In this document: piece after piece, positions 1 through 8,465 of the stretch
How the letters are laid out: every line of letters starts with the position of its first letter
Numbering within the stretch: the stretch's first letter is position 1
NCBI RefSeq assembly: GCF_036059255.1
Contig: NZ_CP107947.1
Location: 4,898,001 to 4,962,000, forward strand
Direction of reading: 5' to 3'
DNA: 64,000 nucleotides
Source: Micromonospora sp. NBC_00389
GTDB taxonomy: Bacteria > Actinomycetota > Actinomycetes > Mycobacteriales > Micromonosporaceae
Translations under genes and position numbers: made by a program
Notes under the pieces: generated by a model
What the model was told of the DNA's origin: nothing
What the model saw: only the letters and a program-made list of their open reading frames with translations
Database searches by the model: none

Positions 1-155
1 AGGTCACCGATCCGGCCGCCAGCGCCCGGCTCGGCGAGCTGTGCGGCCGCGCCGCACGCGTGGAGCTCTTCGAGGGTCACGCCCGCTCCGGCGACGTCCG
101 GGCCGCGAAGTACGCCGGCGCGCAGCTGCCCTGGGCGCCCACGCCCGTCGGCTGA
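1..155 (+). CDS. C-terminal end of a histidinol-dehydrogenase-like protein (partial)
   Basis: Only the last 50 codons are present; the frame enters at base 3 and stops with TGA at 153-155. The visible tail contains ELFEGHARSGDVRAAKY, which resembles the C-terminal end of HisD-type dehydrogenases, where a conserved E..EGHAR.AD/R pattern closes the substrate site. Paralogues of HisD often oxidise other alcohols in catabolic clusters, which would fit the neighbourhood. It lies 41 bases upstream of the amidohydrolase and is probably co-transcribed with it. The family call rests on a short tail only. Confidence 0.4.
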   Translation, partial: VTDPAASARLGELCGRAARVELFEGHARSGDVRAAKYAGAQLPWAPTPVG

Positions 156-196
156 GTCCGCTTTCGCCCCACGTCCCAACGAACAGAAGGTCATCC

Positions 197-1207
197 ATGC
201 CCAGCGGATCCCACCGAACCGTCGACATCCACGCCCACGTCATCCTCCCCGACTGCCAGCCGCTCGTGGAGGGGCTGATGGCGCCGGAGATGGAGCCGTT
301 CAGCTACTACGGCGGCGACGAGACCAACGCCTACCAGCTCGAGCACGTCCGCGAGATCATGCCGCAGGCAACCGACCCGCAGACACGGATCGCCGACATG
401 GACCGGATGGGCATCGACGTCCAGGCCATCTCGGTGGCCCCGGCCGGCTACTTCTACTGGGCCGACCCGGAGCTTGCCCGTGAGCTCGCCCGGATGCAGA
501 ACGAGAACCTCGCCAAGATCGTCGGCGACCACCCCGATCGGTTCGTCGGGTTGGCCACCGTACCGATGCAGGACGTGCGATCGGCGGTCGAGGAACTCGA
601 GCGGTGCGTCACGGAGTACGACTTCCGGGGCGTCGAGATCAACACCAACGTCATGGGAATGGATCTCGACGACCGCCGGTTCCGGCCGTTCTTCGCCAAG
701 GCGGAGGAGCTCGACGTCGTCGTGATGCTGCACCCCAACGGGTTCACGGGCGGCGAACGGTTCCGGAAGTACTACCTGACCAACGTCATCGGCAACCCGC
801 TCGACACCACCCTCGCGCTGACCCGAATCATCCATGGCGGGGTCCTCGAGGAACACCCCAACCTCAAGCTGGTCGCCGTGCACGGCGGCGGCTACCTGCC
901 GTTCTACTCCTCCCGAATGGACCACGCCTACGACTTGCGGCCCGAAGGCCGGCACCACATCTCACGACCGCCGAGCACCTACCTCAAGCAGATCTACGTC
1001 GACTGCCTGGTGTTCGACGCGCCGCACCTGGAGTTCCTGGTCGAGCAGATGGGCGCCGATCACGTCGTCATCGGCACCGACTATCCGTTCGACATGGGCC
1101 ACTACGACCCGCTCGGCCAGATCGACGGGACCCGCGGGCTCAGCGACGACGACCGGGAGGCCATCCGCGGTCGGACGGCAGCGCGGTTGCTGAAGCTCAC
1201 CGACTGA
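197..1207 (+). CDS. Amidohydrolase family 2 protein (ACMSD-like decarboxylase/hydrolase)
   Basis: 336 residues. The ATG at 197 follows GAAGG at 186-190, and the fold begins at once with the metal-binding HxH in VDIHAHV (residues 12 and 14). Later metal/catalytic positions are visible in the HGGGYLPFY segment and in GTDYPFD near residue 293. This is the amidohydrolase-2 pattern shared by aminocarboxymuconate-semialdehyde decarboxylase, gamma-resorcylate decarboxylase and related metal enzymes acting on ring-cleavage or aromatic-acid substrates. The exact substrate cannot be read from the sequence. It shares the catabolic neighbourhood with PucR- and GntR-type regulators. An upstream in-frame extension to base 41 has no ribosome site. 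Confidence 0.85.
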   Translation: MPSGSHRTVDIHAHVILPDCQPLVEGLMAPEMEPFSYYGGDETNAYQLEHVREIMPQATDPQTRIADMDRMGIDVQAISVAPAGYFYWADPELARELARMQNENLAKIVGDHPDRFVGLATVPMQDVRSAVEELERCVTEYDFRGVEINTNVMGMDLDDRRFRPFFAKAEELDVVVMLHPNGFTGGERFRKYYLTNVIGNPLDTTLALTRIIHGGVLEEHPNLKLVAVHGGGYLPFYSSRMDHAYDLRPEGRHHISRPPSTYLKQIYVDCLVFDAPHLEFLVEQMGADHVVIGTDYPFDMGHYDPLGQIDGTRGLSDDDREAIRGRTAARLLKLTD

Positions 1208-1230
1208 TCCGCCGACCGGGGCGCGCGCCG

Positions 1231-1641
1231 TCAGACCAACCCGGCGGCCGCGATCCCGGCCAGCACGCACGCCTCGTCCACGTCCGAGACGTCGCCACTC
1301 GCGCCGACGGCTCCCAGCAGGGAGCCGTCGGCGTCGCGTACCAGAACACCTCCCGCCGCGGGCGCCAGCCGACCGCCGGTCACTGCGGCAAGCGAGGCGA
1401 AGAACGTCGGCTGCCGCTCCGCCCGCTGGGCGATCTCCCGCGACGACATGCCCATACCGAGCGCGCCGAAGGCCTTGGCGGTCGCGATCTCGACGCGCAG
1501 GATGCCCGCGCCGTCCTCGCGCTTCACCACGACCACATGGCCGCCCGGGTCGAGCACCGCCACCGCGAGCGGCGCCGCCCCGGCCGCGCGGGCGTGTCGC
1601 AGCGTCCCGGCGGCAACCGCCTCCGCCTGCGCCAAGGTCAT
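1231..1641 (-). CDS. GlcG/HbpS-family heme-binding-like protein
   Basis: 136 residues with the GlcG/HbpS (DUF336) layout: an N-terminal helix (LAQAEAVAAGTLRHA), the LAVAVLDPGGHVVVVKRED strand pair, the ATAKAFGALGM helix and a glycine-rich GGRLAPAAGGVLVRD segment. Family members bind heme or accompany glycolate and other 2-hydroxyacid oxidation genes; many are small accessory proteins in catabolic operons. The ATG at 1641 lies five bases after the stop of the upstream dehydrogenase gene, so the two are almost certainly one transcript read leftward. No signal peptide is seen, so a cytoplasmic place is likely. A role in the pathway is inferred from linkage only. Confidence 0.75.
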   Translation of the reverse strand: MTLAQAEAVAAGTLRHARAAGAAPLAVAVLDPGGHVVVVKREDGAGILRVEIATAKAFGALGMGMSSREIAQRAERQPTFFASLAAVTGGRLAPAAGGVLVRDADGSLLGAVGASGDVSDVDEACVLAGIAAAGLV

Positions 1642-1646
1642 CCCGC

Positions 1647-2537
1647 TCAACCCCGCACCTCCGCCTCGACGACCTCCAGCAGCGCGGCCGCGTCGGCATC
1701 GGCCCACCCGGCGTCCACCGCCTTCGTGTACAGCGGCAGTGTCGCGTCGAGCACCGGCGTGGCGACGCCGACCGACGCGGCCAGCTCCTGCACCAATGAA
1801 ACGTCCTTGACGAACATCGACACCCGCGCGGTCGCCGGCCGGTAGGCACGCTCGACCATGAGCGACCCGCGCTTGTCGAAGATGACCGACCCGCCCGCCC
1901 CCTCGCGGACTGTCTCGTAGAGGACGGCCGGGTCGAGGCCCGCGGCCACGCCGAGCGCGAACGCCTCCGCCGTCGACGCGTTGTGGATCGACACCAGCAG
2001 GTTGGCGACCAGCTTCATCGTGATGCCGTGGCCGAAGGGCCCGACGAACCGTACTGACCGCGCGAACGCTGCCATCACCGGACGGGCTTTCTCGAACGCC
2101 GCCTCGTCGCCGCTGCCGAGCACCACCAGGTCGCGGTCGCGGGCCTGCGCGCCGGTACCGCTGAGCGGGCAGTCGAGCAGCGTTACGCCGACCGCGGCGA
2201 GCAACTCGCGGCACTCCTGCTTCACGGCCAGCGACAGCGTCGACGTCTCGACGACGACGAGGTCGGCCGGCTCTGCGGCGGCGAGGCCCCGGCACACCTC
2301 CAGCGCCGCTGCGGCGGACGGAAGCGAGGTGACCACGACCGCCGACTCGCGCGCGAGGGCGGCGAGGTCGCGGGCCGGGCGGCCGCCGCGGGCGACCAGT
2401 TCGTCGACCGCGGGCCGGGCCAGGTCGGTGCCGGTCACGTCGAAGCCGGCGGTCAGCAGGTGGCCGGACATCGCCGACCCCATGATCCCGAGGCCGACCA
2501 CGCCGACCGTCGTCACGTCCGTCTGGGCTGTCGTCAT
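1647..2537 (-). CDS. 3-hydroxyisobutyrate dehydrogenase-like NAD(P)-dependent oxidoreductase
   Basis: 296 residues. The N-terminal Rossmann motif VGVVGLGIMGSAM gives the NAD(P) site; the substrate-binding segment DCPLSGTGAQARD and the conserved lysine in KLVANLLVSIHNASTAEAF are those of the beta-hydroxyacid dehydrogenase family (3-hydroxyisobutyrate, tartronate semialdehyde reductase, 6-phosphogluconate-like). It would interconvert a 3-hydroxyacid and the corresponding semialdehyde. Upstream partner of the GlcG-like gene. The cluster has a second, divergent member of the same family at 8454-9347, so the pathway may use two such steps or two stereoisomers. Confidence 0.85.
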   Translation of the reverse strand: MTTAQTDVTTVGVVGLGIMGSAMSGHLLTAGFDVTGTDLARPAVDELVARGGRPARDLAALARESAVVVTSLPSAAAALEVCRGLAAAEPADLVVVETSTLSLAVKQECRELLAAVGVTLLDCPLSGTGAQARDRDLVVLGSGDEAAFEKARPVMAAFARSVRFVGPFGHGITMKLVANLLVSIHNASTAEAFALGVAAGLDPAVLYETVREGAGGSVIFDKRGSLMVERAYRPATARVSMFVKDVSLVQELAASVGVATPVLDATLPLYTKAVDAGWADADAAALLEVVEAEVRG

Positions 2538-2628
2538 CCGGCCACCCTAGGGCGAGCCGGTGTGAACAGGGGTGTCAGCAAACGTCAGTGCCGGGCCGCC
2601 GGACTGCTGGGCGACAGGTGTCCCAGGC

Positions 2629-3885
2629 TCAGGGGCGGCGCAGCACAAGGTCGCAGGCGATGCGGACCTCGGGGCGGTCGAGCCGGAGCCCCGAAATCGC
2701 GGCTATCCGGTCGAGCCGGTGCCGGACGGTGGTGACGTGCACGCCGAGCTCGCGGGCCGTCGCCGAGGCGCTGCCGCACGCTGCGAGGAACGCGCGCAGA
2801 GTGCGCTCCAGCTCGCCGCCTTCTGGCCCGGTGCCGCGGTCGGCCGCGCGCAGCCGATCGATCCCCGACAGCCGGACACCCGCCGGCAGCGCGGCAACCA
2901 CGTCCGCGACGAGCACCTCGGCATCGACGTCCGCGTACGCGACGAACGACCCGTCGTCGCCTGCCACGACTGTCGCGGCGGTCGCCTCGGCGCGCAGCCG
3001 CGGCAGGACGGCGAGGCCGGCGCCGACCGAGCTCGCCGCGACCCGCATGGTGCGCAGCGGGCCGTCGCCAGCGAGCCTCAACACCTCCTGGCCGAGCCGC
3101 GCGGCCATCTTCTCGGACTCTTCGGCCCGCAGGGCCACCAGGGCGAGCCCGCCGTCGCCGCGGGGGGTCACCACCCAGCGGCGGTGGAACGAGTCAAGAC
3201 AGAGACGCAGGTGCTCCAGCAGGCGCGTTCTCCCGGCCTCCCCGTCCTCCGTCCGTGCCCGCGCCTGTGCCGGACCGGCGACGGACAGGACCACGAAGCG
3301 GCCGTCCCGGTCGAAGCCGAGCCGGTCGGCGGCGGCAGGTGCCCCGGGCAGTCCGTCGAGCAGCGCGGAGGCGAGCCGCGACCGGTGCGCCTCCTCGGCG
3401 TCGAGCCGCTCAAGGTGCCGCAGCAGGGCGGGCGTCTCCTCGTCGACGGCGTGGCGGAAGACGCGGGCCGCCCCATCGCCGAGCGGCCGCTCGCCCTCCG
3501 CGACCCAGGCGAACCCCAGCAGGCGGTCTCCGGCCCGGAACGCCGTGATCAGCCGGCGGTGCGCCTTCCACGGGCCGTCGGACAGGTCGACGACGTCCGC
3601 GGTGCCGCGGAGCCGGTCGAGGCTTCCGGTCCGGGTCAGATGCTCGAGCCACACACCCGGGATCCTGCGGCCGAGGATCGCCTCGGCGCGGCCACGGTCC
3701 ATCGGGCCGACGAAAGCGGAGTAGCCGAGCACTCGGAACGACGGGTCCTCCAGGATGACCGGGCCGCCCACCACCTCGGCGATCCGGTCCGCGATGTCGA
3801 ACGGCGACGCGGTGGCCCCGGGCCGGGGCGGTGTCCTGGCTGCCGAACCGGGACGCCGGACCGCTTCACCGATCGGTGCGTTCAT
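2629..3885 (-). CDS. PucR/CdaR-family transcriptional regulator
   Basis: 418 residues. The C-terminal 55-60 residues carry the PucR-type helix-turn-helix: a TLRAFLAACGSASATARELGVH helix pair followed by VTTVRHRLDRIAAISG, the recognition segment typical of PucR and CdaR. The N-terminal portion (VILEDPSFRVLGYSAF...) resembles a GAF/PAS-like sensor. PucR proteins are usually activators of purine, glycolate/glycerate or aromatic-compound catabolism, responding to a pathway intermediate. The gene faces the cyclase-SDR operon across 111 bases, so that operon is the obvious target. Start at the ATG at 3885. Confidence 0.85.
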   Translation of the reverse strand: MNAPIGEAVRRPGSAARTPPRPGATASPFDIADRIAEVVGGPVILEDPSFRVLGYSAFVGPMDRGRAEAILGRRIPGVWLEHLTRTGSLDRLRGTADVVDLSDGPWKAHRRLITAFRAGDRLLGFAWVAEGERPLGDGAARVFRHAVDEETPALLRHLERLDAEEAHRSRLASALLDGLPGAPAAADRLGFDRDGRFVVLSVAGPAQARARTEDGEAGRTRLLEHLRLCLDSFHRRWVVTPRGDGGLALVALRAEESEKMAARLGQEVLRLAGDGPLRTMRVAASSVGAGLAVLPRLRAEATAATVVAGDDGSFVAYADVDAEVLVADVVAALPAGVRLSGIDRLRAADRGTGPEGGELERTLRAFLAACGSASATARELGVHVTTVRHRLDRIAAISGLRLDRPEVRIACDLVLRRP

Positions 3886-3996
3886 GACCGTAAACCTACT
3901 CCGATTGAAGCGTCCGTGCCGCGCGCGGCCGCCCTAGAGTTCCGACACCCAGCCACCCCGGTCAGCGGGGCCGGCCCGACGGAAGGGAGTGTCGAC

Positions 3997-4692
3997 GTGC
4001 AGCTCGTCGACCTGTCACAGGACATCTACCAGGGCATGCAGGTCTATCCCGGCCACCTCAAGACCGTGGTGTTCGACCACGCGTTGCACGAAGAGACGGC
4101 GCTGCGCTTCGTGGGCGGCTTCTCGTTCCAGACCAAGGGCATCATCTTCAACGACAACGGCCCGACCCACGTCGACTCGTTCTCCCACCTCGACCCCGAC
4201 CCGTCGGCCCAGACCATCGACCAGATGTCGCTCGACCTGTTCTACGGGCCGGCGGTCTGCCTCGACGTCTCGCACGTCGGCGCCGGCCAGGACATCACCG
4301 CCGAGCATCTCGACGCGGCGCAGGACGCCGTCGACGTGACCGTCGAGCGCGGCGACATCCTGCTGCTGCACACCGGGACGCACGGCCGGTACGCCGGGCA
4401 GCCGCAGTACCTCACCGAATTCCCCGGCCTCGGGGAGACCGGCAGCGAATGGATCGTCGAGCACGGGGTGAAGACGTTCGGCGTGGACAGCCCGACACCC
4501 GACAACCCGACCAGCAAGTCCTACCCGTGCCACATGATGTGCCGCCGCCACCACATCACCCACTACGAGAACCTCACCAACCTCGACCAGCTGATCGGCA
4601 AGCGGTTCACGTTCATCGGCTTCCCGCTCAAGGTGCTCGGCGCCCACGGCGGCCCGACCCGCGCGGTCGCCCTGCTCGATGGTCCAGCGTGA
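3997..4692 (+). CDS. Cyclase-family metal-dependent hydrolase (kynurenine formamidase/isatin hydrolase fold)
   Basis: 231 residues starting at GTG 3997, placed by a strong GGAAGGGAG ribosome site at 3981-3989 seven bases upstream. The protein opens with LVDLSQDIYQGMQVYPG, the hallmark of the cyclase/kynurenine formamidase/isatin hydrolase family. The usual HxGTHxDxPxH metal motif appears as NDNGPTHVDSFSHLD: the THVD and final H are kept, but the first H and G are altered. Members hydrolyse amide or lactam bonds with Mn or Zn. Its stop overlaps the GTG of the next gene (GTGA at 4689-4692), so the two are translationally coupled. The altered metal motif may mean a changed substrate. Confidence 0.8.
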   Translation: MQLVDLSQDIYQGMQVYPGHLKTVVFDHALHEETALRFVGGFSFQTKGIIFNDNGPTHVDSFSHLDPDPSAQTIDQMSLDLFYGPAVCLDVSHVGAGQDITAEHLDAAQDAVDVTVERGDILLLHTGTHGRYAGQPQYLTEFPGLGETGSEWIVEHGVKTFGVDSPTPDNPTSKSYPCHMMCRRHHITHYENLTNLDQLIGKRFTFIGFPLKVLGAHGGPTRAVALLDGPA

Positions 4693-5489
4693 CCACCGTC
4701 GACGGGCCCGCCTTCCCGGGCGACCGGGTGGCGGGCCGTACCGCCGTCGTGACCGGTGCCGGCAGCGGGCTTGGCCGTGCGATCACGCTCGCTCTCGCGG
4801 CCCGCGGCGCCCGCGTGGTCGCGGTCGGGCGTAACCGGGAGCGGCTCGATGCCGTGGCGGCCGAGGCCAAGGCGATGTCCGGGAGCATCCGGGTCACGGC
4901 GGCCGACGTGTCCGACCCGGCGAGCGTTGCCGCGCTCGCCGAGGAGGTGGCCGACGAGACGGTGGGGATCCTGGTCAACAACGCCGGCGTCCCTGGCCCC
5001 GTCGCGCCGCTGGTCGACATCAAGCCCGACGAGTGGGACGACGTCTTCGCGATCAACGTCCGCGGCATCTACCTGATGTGCCGGGCGTTCCTCCCGGCGA
5101 TGGTCGAGCGGGGCGTCGGCGACGTGATCAACCTCGCGTCGGTGAGCGGCAAGCGCCCGCTGACCCGCCGCACGCCGTACACCGCCTCCAAAATGGCGGT
5201 GATCGGGCTGACCGCGACGCTCGCGTACGAAGTGGGCCCGGCGGGCGTCTCGGTGAACTGCCTGTCGCCGGGTCCGGTCCAGGGGCCGCGGATGACCCGC
5301 AACTTCAACCTGGAGGCCGAGCGCACCGGGACGACGTACGAGGAGGCCGAGGAGGCGTTCGTGTCGCGGGCAGCGCTGCACCGGATGCTCACCGAGGACG
5401 AGGTGGCCGCGGCCGTCGTCGCGATGCTGCACATGCCCGGCCTCTGCGCGGCCGACATCGACCTGTCCGCGGGGATGGTGGCGCGCTAA
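4689..5489 (+). CDS. Short-chain dehydrogenase/reductase (SDR)
   Basis: 266 residues starting at GTG 4689 in a GTGA overlap with the cyclase gene. Classical SDR motifs: the cofactor site VTGAGSGLGRA, the structural NNAG, and the catalytic YTASKMAV (Tyr-x3-Lys) preceded by a serine in LASVSG. It should oxidise or reduce a hydroxyl/keto group with NAD(P). A long C-terminal helical extension (EERTGTTYEEAEEAFVSRAALHRM-like region) is typical of SDRs in degradation pathways. It ends convergently with the GntR gene, overlapping it by four bases. Confidence 0.88.
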   Translation: MTTVDGPAFPGDRVAGRTAVVTGAGSGLGRAITLALAARGARVVAVGRNRERLDAVAAEAKAMSGSIRVTAADVSDPASVAALAEEVADETVGILVNNAGVPGPVAPLVDIKPDEWDDVFAINVRGIYLMCRAFLPAMVERGVGDVINLASVSGKRPLTRRTPYTASKMAVIGLTATLAYEVGPAGVSVNCLSPGPVQGPRMTRNFNLEAERTGTTYEEAEEAFVSRAALHRMLTEDEVAAAVVAMLHMPGLCAADIDLSAGMVAR

Positions 5490-6172
5490 GCCCCGTCCCG
5501 CTCCTGGGTGAGCAGGTAGTCGAGCACGACGGCGTGTGACGACGCGAGGTGGGCGCGGGTGAGCTCGGCGGCAGCCCGCGCTTCCTGCGCCTTCACCGCG
5601 TCGAGGATCTGCCGGTGCTCCTCCTGCAGGTGCCCGGCCTGGCCGACCACGTCGAGGTGGAAATAGATGTAGCGGTCGGCGAGCCGCCGCAGCTGCTCGA
5701 CCATCGCGATCATGCGCGGCCGTCCGGCCAGCGTGTAGACCTCCGCGTGGAAAGCCGCGTTGGTCTCCACCCAGGTGCCCGGCCCGATGGCCGGGTCATC
5801 CATCACCGCGAGCAGATGGGTCATCCGCGTGATGCCGGCCCGGCCCACCCGCGGGACGGCGAGCCGGGTGGCGACGGGTTCGACCGCCTCACGCAGCTCG
5901 TAGAGTTCCTGCAGGTCGTCGATAGACAGCGGGGTCACCACCGCGGTCGCGCCGCGTAGCTCGACGAGCCCTTCGCTGGCGAGCTGCTGGAGGGCGTCGC
6001 GGACCGGGATACGGCTGACGCCGTACTCCTCGGCCAGGCCTGCCTGCGACAGCGCGGTCCCCGGCAGGAGCTGCCCGCTGGACACACGCTCGCGCAGGCT
6101 ACCCGCCACTCGCGCGGCGGCCGACTCGGTGGACACCCGAGCAGTCTGCCGTACGCCGGTTGAACCCGTCAT
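5486..6172 (-). CDS. GntR-family regulator, FadR subfamily (FCD domain)
   Basis: 228 residues. An N-terminal winged helix-turn-helix (about residues 20-85: LRERVSSGQLLPGTALSQ then YGVSRIPVRDALQQLASEGLVE) is followed by an all-helical FCD ligand-binding domain with the metal/acid-binding pattern ELREAVEPVATRLAV, AFHAEVYTLAG and HRQILDAVKAQEARAA. FCD regulators normally repress catabolic genes and release DNA on binding an organic acid. It is the last gene of a leftward operon with the aldehyde dehydrogenase and hydratase-like genes. The two GTATAC palindromes at 8440-8465 match the FadR-subfamily operator consensus and are its likely target. Confidence 0.9.
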   Translation of the reverse strand: MTGSTGVRQTARVSTESAAARVAGSLRERVSSGQLLPGTALSQAGLAEEYGVSRIPVRDALQQLASEGLVELRGATAVVTPLSIDDLQELYELREAVEPVATRLAVPRVGRAGITRMTHLLAVMDDPAIGPGTWVETNAAFHAEVYTLAGRPRMIAMVEQLRRLADRYIYFHLDVVGQAGHLQEEHRQILDAVKAQEARAAAELTRAHLASSHAVVLDYLLTQERDGA

Positions 6173-6181
6173 GCCGCCACG

Positions 6182-6889
6182 TCAGCCCTCGCCACGGCGT
6201 AGCGACCCGACCACGAGCCGGTCGATGCTCACGTCGAGAGCGCGCTCGTCGCCAACATCGCCGAACACCCGGAGCATGTCCTTGATGTCGCCGTGCACCC
6301 GCGGGCTGCGGGCGCGCAGCTGCGCAACCATGTCGTCGACCCGCTTGGTCAGGGCGTCACGCGTGTCGACCACCTCGTTGAGCAGGCCGAGCGCCGCCGC
6401 CTGTTCGGCGGCCAGTGGCTCTCCCGTCGCGGTGAGCCAGAACGCCTTCCGGCGGCCGACCACGCGAGGCAGCCAGGCGAGGACCAGGGCCGGCGCGAGG
6501 CCGATGCCGACTTCGGGGAACCGGAAGGCCGCGTCCCGCACCGCGACCGACACGTCGAAGGCCGCCACCAGGCCGACACCGAACCCGGCCGCGTCGCCCT
6601 GCACCTCGGCGACGGTCACCAGCCTCGTCCGCTGCGCCGAGCGGGTGAGCCCGGCGAGCGCCTCGGCCTCCGCCCGCACCTCGGCCGGAGTCGAGCCGCC
6701 ACGGTCGCGGCCAAGGCAGAACACGTCACCGGTTGCCCGCAGGCGCAGCACGTGAGCGCCCTCCGGCGGGTCGTCGAGCACGGCCGCCAGCTGTCCGCAT
6801 AGCTCGATGCTGAACAGGTTCTCCGGGGGCCGGGACAGCTCGGCCAGGATCACGCCGTTCTCGACCGGGTGGATGGTCAGGTCGCTCAT
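6182..6889 (-). CDS. Enoyl-CoA hydratase/isomerase family protein
   Basis: 235 residues, crotonase fold. Visible family features are RPPENLFSIELCGQL near the N-terminus, the oxyanion-hole segment VFCLGRDRGG, the second one AEVQGDAAGFGVGLVAAFDVSVA, and FRFPEVGIGLAPAL. The canonical catalytic glutamates are only partly conserved, so it could be a hydratase, isomerase or ring/CoA hydrolase. The start ATG (6889-6887) overlaps the stop of the aldehyde dehydrogenase gene (ATGA), which implies translational coupling. CoA thioesters are therefore probably intermediates in this pathway. Confidence 0.82.
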   Translation of the reverse strand: MSDLTIHPVENGVILAELSRPPENLFSIELCGQLAAVLDDPPEGAHVLRLRATGDVFCLGRDRGGSTPAEVRAEAEALAGLTRSAQRTRLVTVAEVQGDAAGFGVGLVAAFDVSVAVRDAAFRFPEVGIGLAPALVLAWLPRVVGRRKAFWLTATGEPLAAEQAAALGLLNEVVDTRDALTKRVDDMVAQLRARSPRVHGDIKDMLRVFGDVGDERALDVSIDRLVVGSLRRGEG

Positions 6890-8424
6890 CAGTTCAGCCT
6901 TCCGGTCGCTTTGCCGCCGTACCAGTCAACGTCGTCGGGCGCCGTCCGGACGGTCACCGCACGCACCTGCGTGAAGTCGTGGAACGACTCCCAGCCGCCC
7001 TCGCGGCCGATTCCGCTCTCCTTGAGACCACCCCACGGGGAGGACGGGTCCAGGCGGTGGTGGTCGTTGATCCAGACCATCCCGGCCTCGAGCCGGGATG
7101 CCACGCGGTGGGCGCGGGCGATGTCACGGGTCCATATCGCGGAGCCGAGGGCGTACGGCGAGTCGTTGGCGATCGCGACGGCCTCCTCCTCCTCGTCGAA
7201 GGGGATCACCACGACGACGGGCCCGAAGATCTCCTCGCGGGCCACGGTCATGTCGTTGGTGACATTGGCCAGCACGGTCGGCTGCACGAAGAAGCCGTCC
7301 TCCAGCCCGGGCACGGTCGCGGCGGCGCCACCCGTGACGACGCGGGCGCCGGACCGCACGCCCTCGGCGATGCGGCCGAGGATCCGGTCCCTGGCTCGGG
7401 CGGAGATCACCGGGCCGAGCTGTGTGGACTCGTCGCTGGGGTTGCCGATGCGAATTCCCTCGGCGACCGCGGTCAGCGCGTCGAGGAACCCGTCGTGAAT
7501 GCTGCGGTGCACCAGCAGCCGGCTACCCGCGATGCAGGTCTGGCCGGCCCCGATGAAGCCGCCGAACGCGGCGCCGCGCGCGGCCACGTCGACGGGGGTG
7601 TCACCGAAGATGATGACCGGCGACTTGCCGCCGAGCTCGAGTGTGGTCTTGGCGAAGCGCCTCGCCGCCGCGAGCGCGATCGACCGGCCAGGCTCGGTGC
7701 CGCCGGTGAACACCACCTTCTTCACCAACGGGTGCTCGGTGAGAGCGGCGCCCACGACCGGGCCGAGGCCGTTGACGACGTTGAGTACGCCGTCGGGAAT
7801 GCCGGCCTCGTGGGCGATGTCGGCCAGCAACATCGCGGTCAGGGGGGTCTGCTCGGACGGCTTCAGCACCACCGAGTTGCCGGTCGCCAGCGCGGGCGCG
7901 AGAGCCTTCGACGCGATCATCATCGGGTGGTTGAACGACGCCAGGATCGTGACCACGCCGAGGGGCAGCCGGCTGGTGTACGAGTGGTAGGGCCCGGGCA
8001 TCGGGACCACCGCGTCGCGGTCCGCGAGCAGCAGCGAGGCGTTGTAGCGGTACCACTCCGGCAGCCGGGTGATCTGCGCCTTCGTCTCGGTCAGTGGCCG
8101 GCCGTTGTTGGCGGTCTCCAGCTGGTAGAGGTCGCTCATCCGCGCCGCGATCCCGTCAGCGAACCGGTGCAGGATCCGCGACCGCTGGTGGATTGGCATC
8201 CGGCTCCACACGCCGGAGTCGAAGGCCGCTTGCGCGACCCGGACGGCCTCCTCGACGTCGGCCTGGTCGGCACTGTCGGCGACCGCGAGCACGCCGCCCG
8301 TCGCGGGATTGACGACATCGAGCCGAGGGCCCCGCCCCTCGACAACCCGGCCGCCGATGCGTAGCCCGGTCGCCAATGGTCCAGAGGGGAGCGCCACCGT
8401 CGGCCGGATGTGGGCCGTGGTCAC
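6889..8424 (-). CDS. Aldehyde dehydrogenase
   Basis: 511 residues, the normal family length. Signatures: the substrate/cofactor Glu in TLELGGKSP (about residue 263), the catalytic Cys in GAGQTCIAG (about 297), and the C-terminal PWGGLKESGIGREGG loop. It should oxidise an aldehyde to the acid with NAD(P). The start is GTG at 8424 with no clear ribosome site, only 29 bases from the divergent oxidoreductase start, so the messenger may be leaderless or nearly so. First gene of the leftward operon ending in the GntR gene. The operator-like GTATAC pair lies directly in front of it. Confidence 0.93.
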   Translation of the reverse strand: MTTAHIRPTVALPSGPLATGLRIGGRVVEGRGPRLDVVNPATGGVLAVADSADQADVEEAVRVAQAAFDSGVWSRMPIHQRSRILHRFADGIAARMSDLYQLETANNGRPLTETKAQITRLPEWYRYNASLLLADRDAVVPMPGPYHSYTSRLPLGVVTILASFNHPMMIASKALAPALATGNSVVLKPSEQTPLTAMLLADIAHEAGIPDGVLNVVNGLGPVVGAALTEHPLVKKVVFTGGTEPGRSIALAAARRFAKTTLELGGKSPVIIFGDTPVDVAARGAAFGGFIGAGQTCIAGSRLLVHRSIHDGFLDALTAVAEGIRIGNPSDESTQLGPVISARARDRILGRIAEGVRSGARVVTGGAAATVPGLEDGFFVQPTVLANVTNDMTVAREEIFGPVVVVIPFDEEEEAVAIANDSPYALGSAIWTRDIARAHRVASRLEAGMVWINDHHRLDPSSPWGGLKESGIGREGGWESFHDFTQVRAVTVRTAPDDVDWYGGKATGRLN

Positions 8425-8439
8425 GGCGCCATTCGCTTG

Positions 8440-8465
8440 GTATACATCATGGCGTGAAGGTATAC
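8440..8465. promoter_or_regulatory. Tandem GTATAC palindromes, candidate GntR/FadR-type operator
   Basis: GTATAC occurs at 8440-8445 and again at 8460-8465. Each half is a perfect palindrome and fits the FadR-subfamily core GTM-KAC (GTA-TAC). The centres are 20 bp apart, close to two helical turns, so two dimers would sit on the same DNA face. The sites lie between the divergent aldehyde dehydrogenase (GTG 8424) and oxidoreductase (GTG 8454) genes, the second one within the first codons of the latter. The GntR/FCD protein encoded at 5486-6172 is the natural candidate binder; that assignment is inference. Confidence 0.6.
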
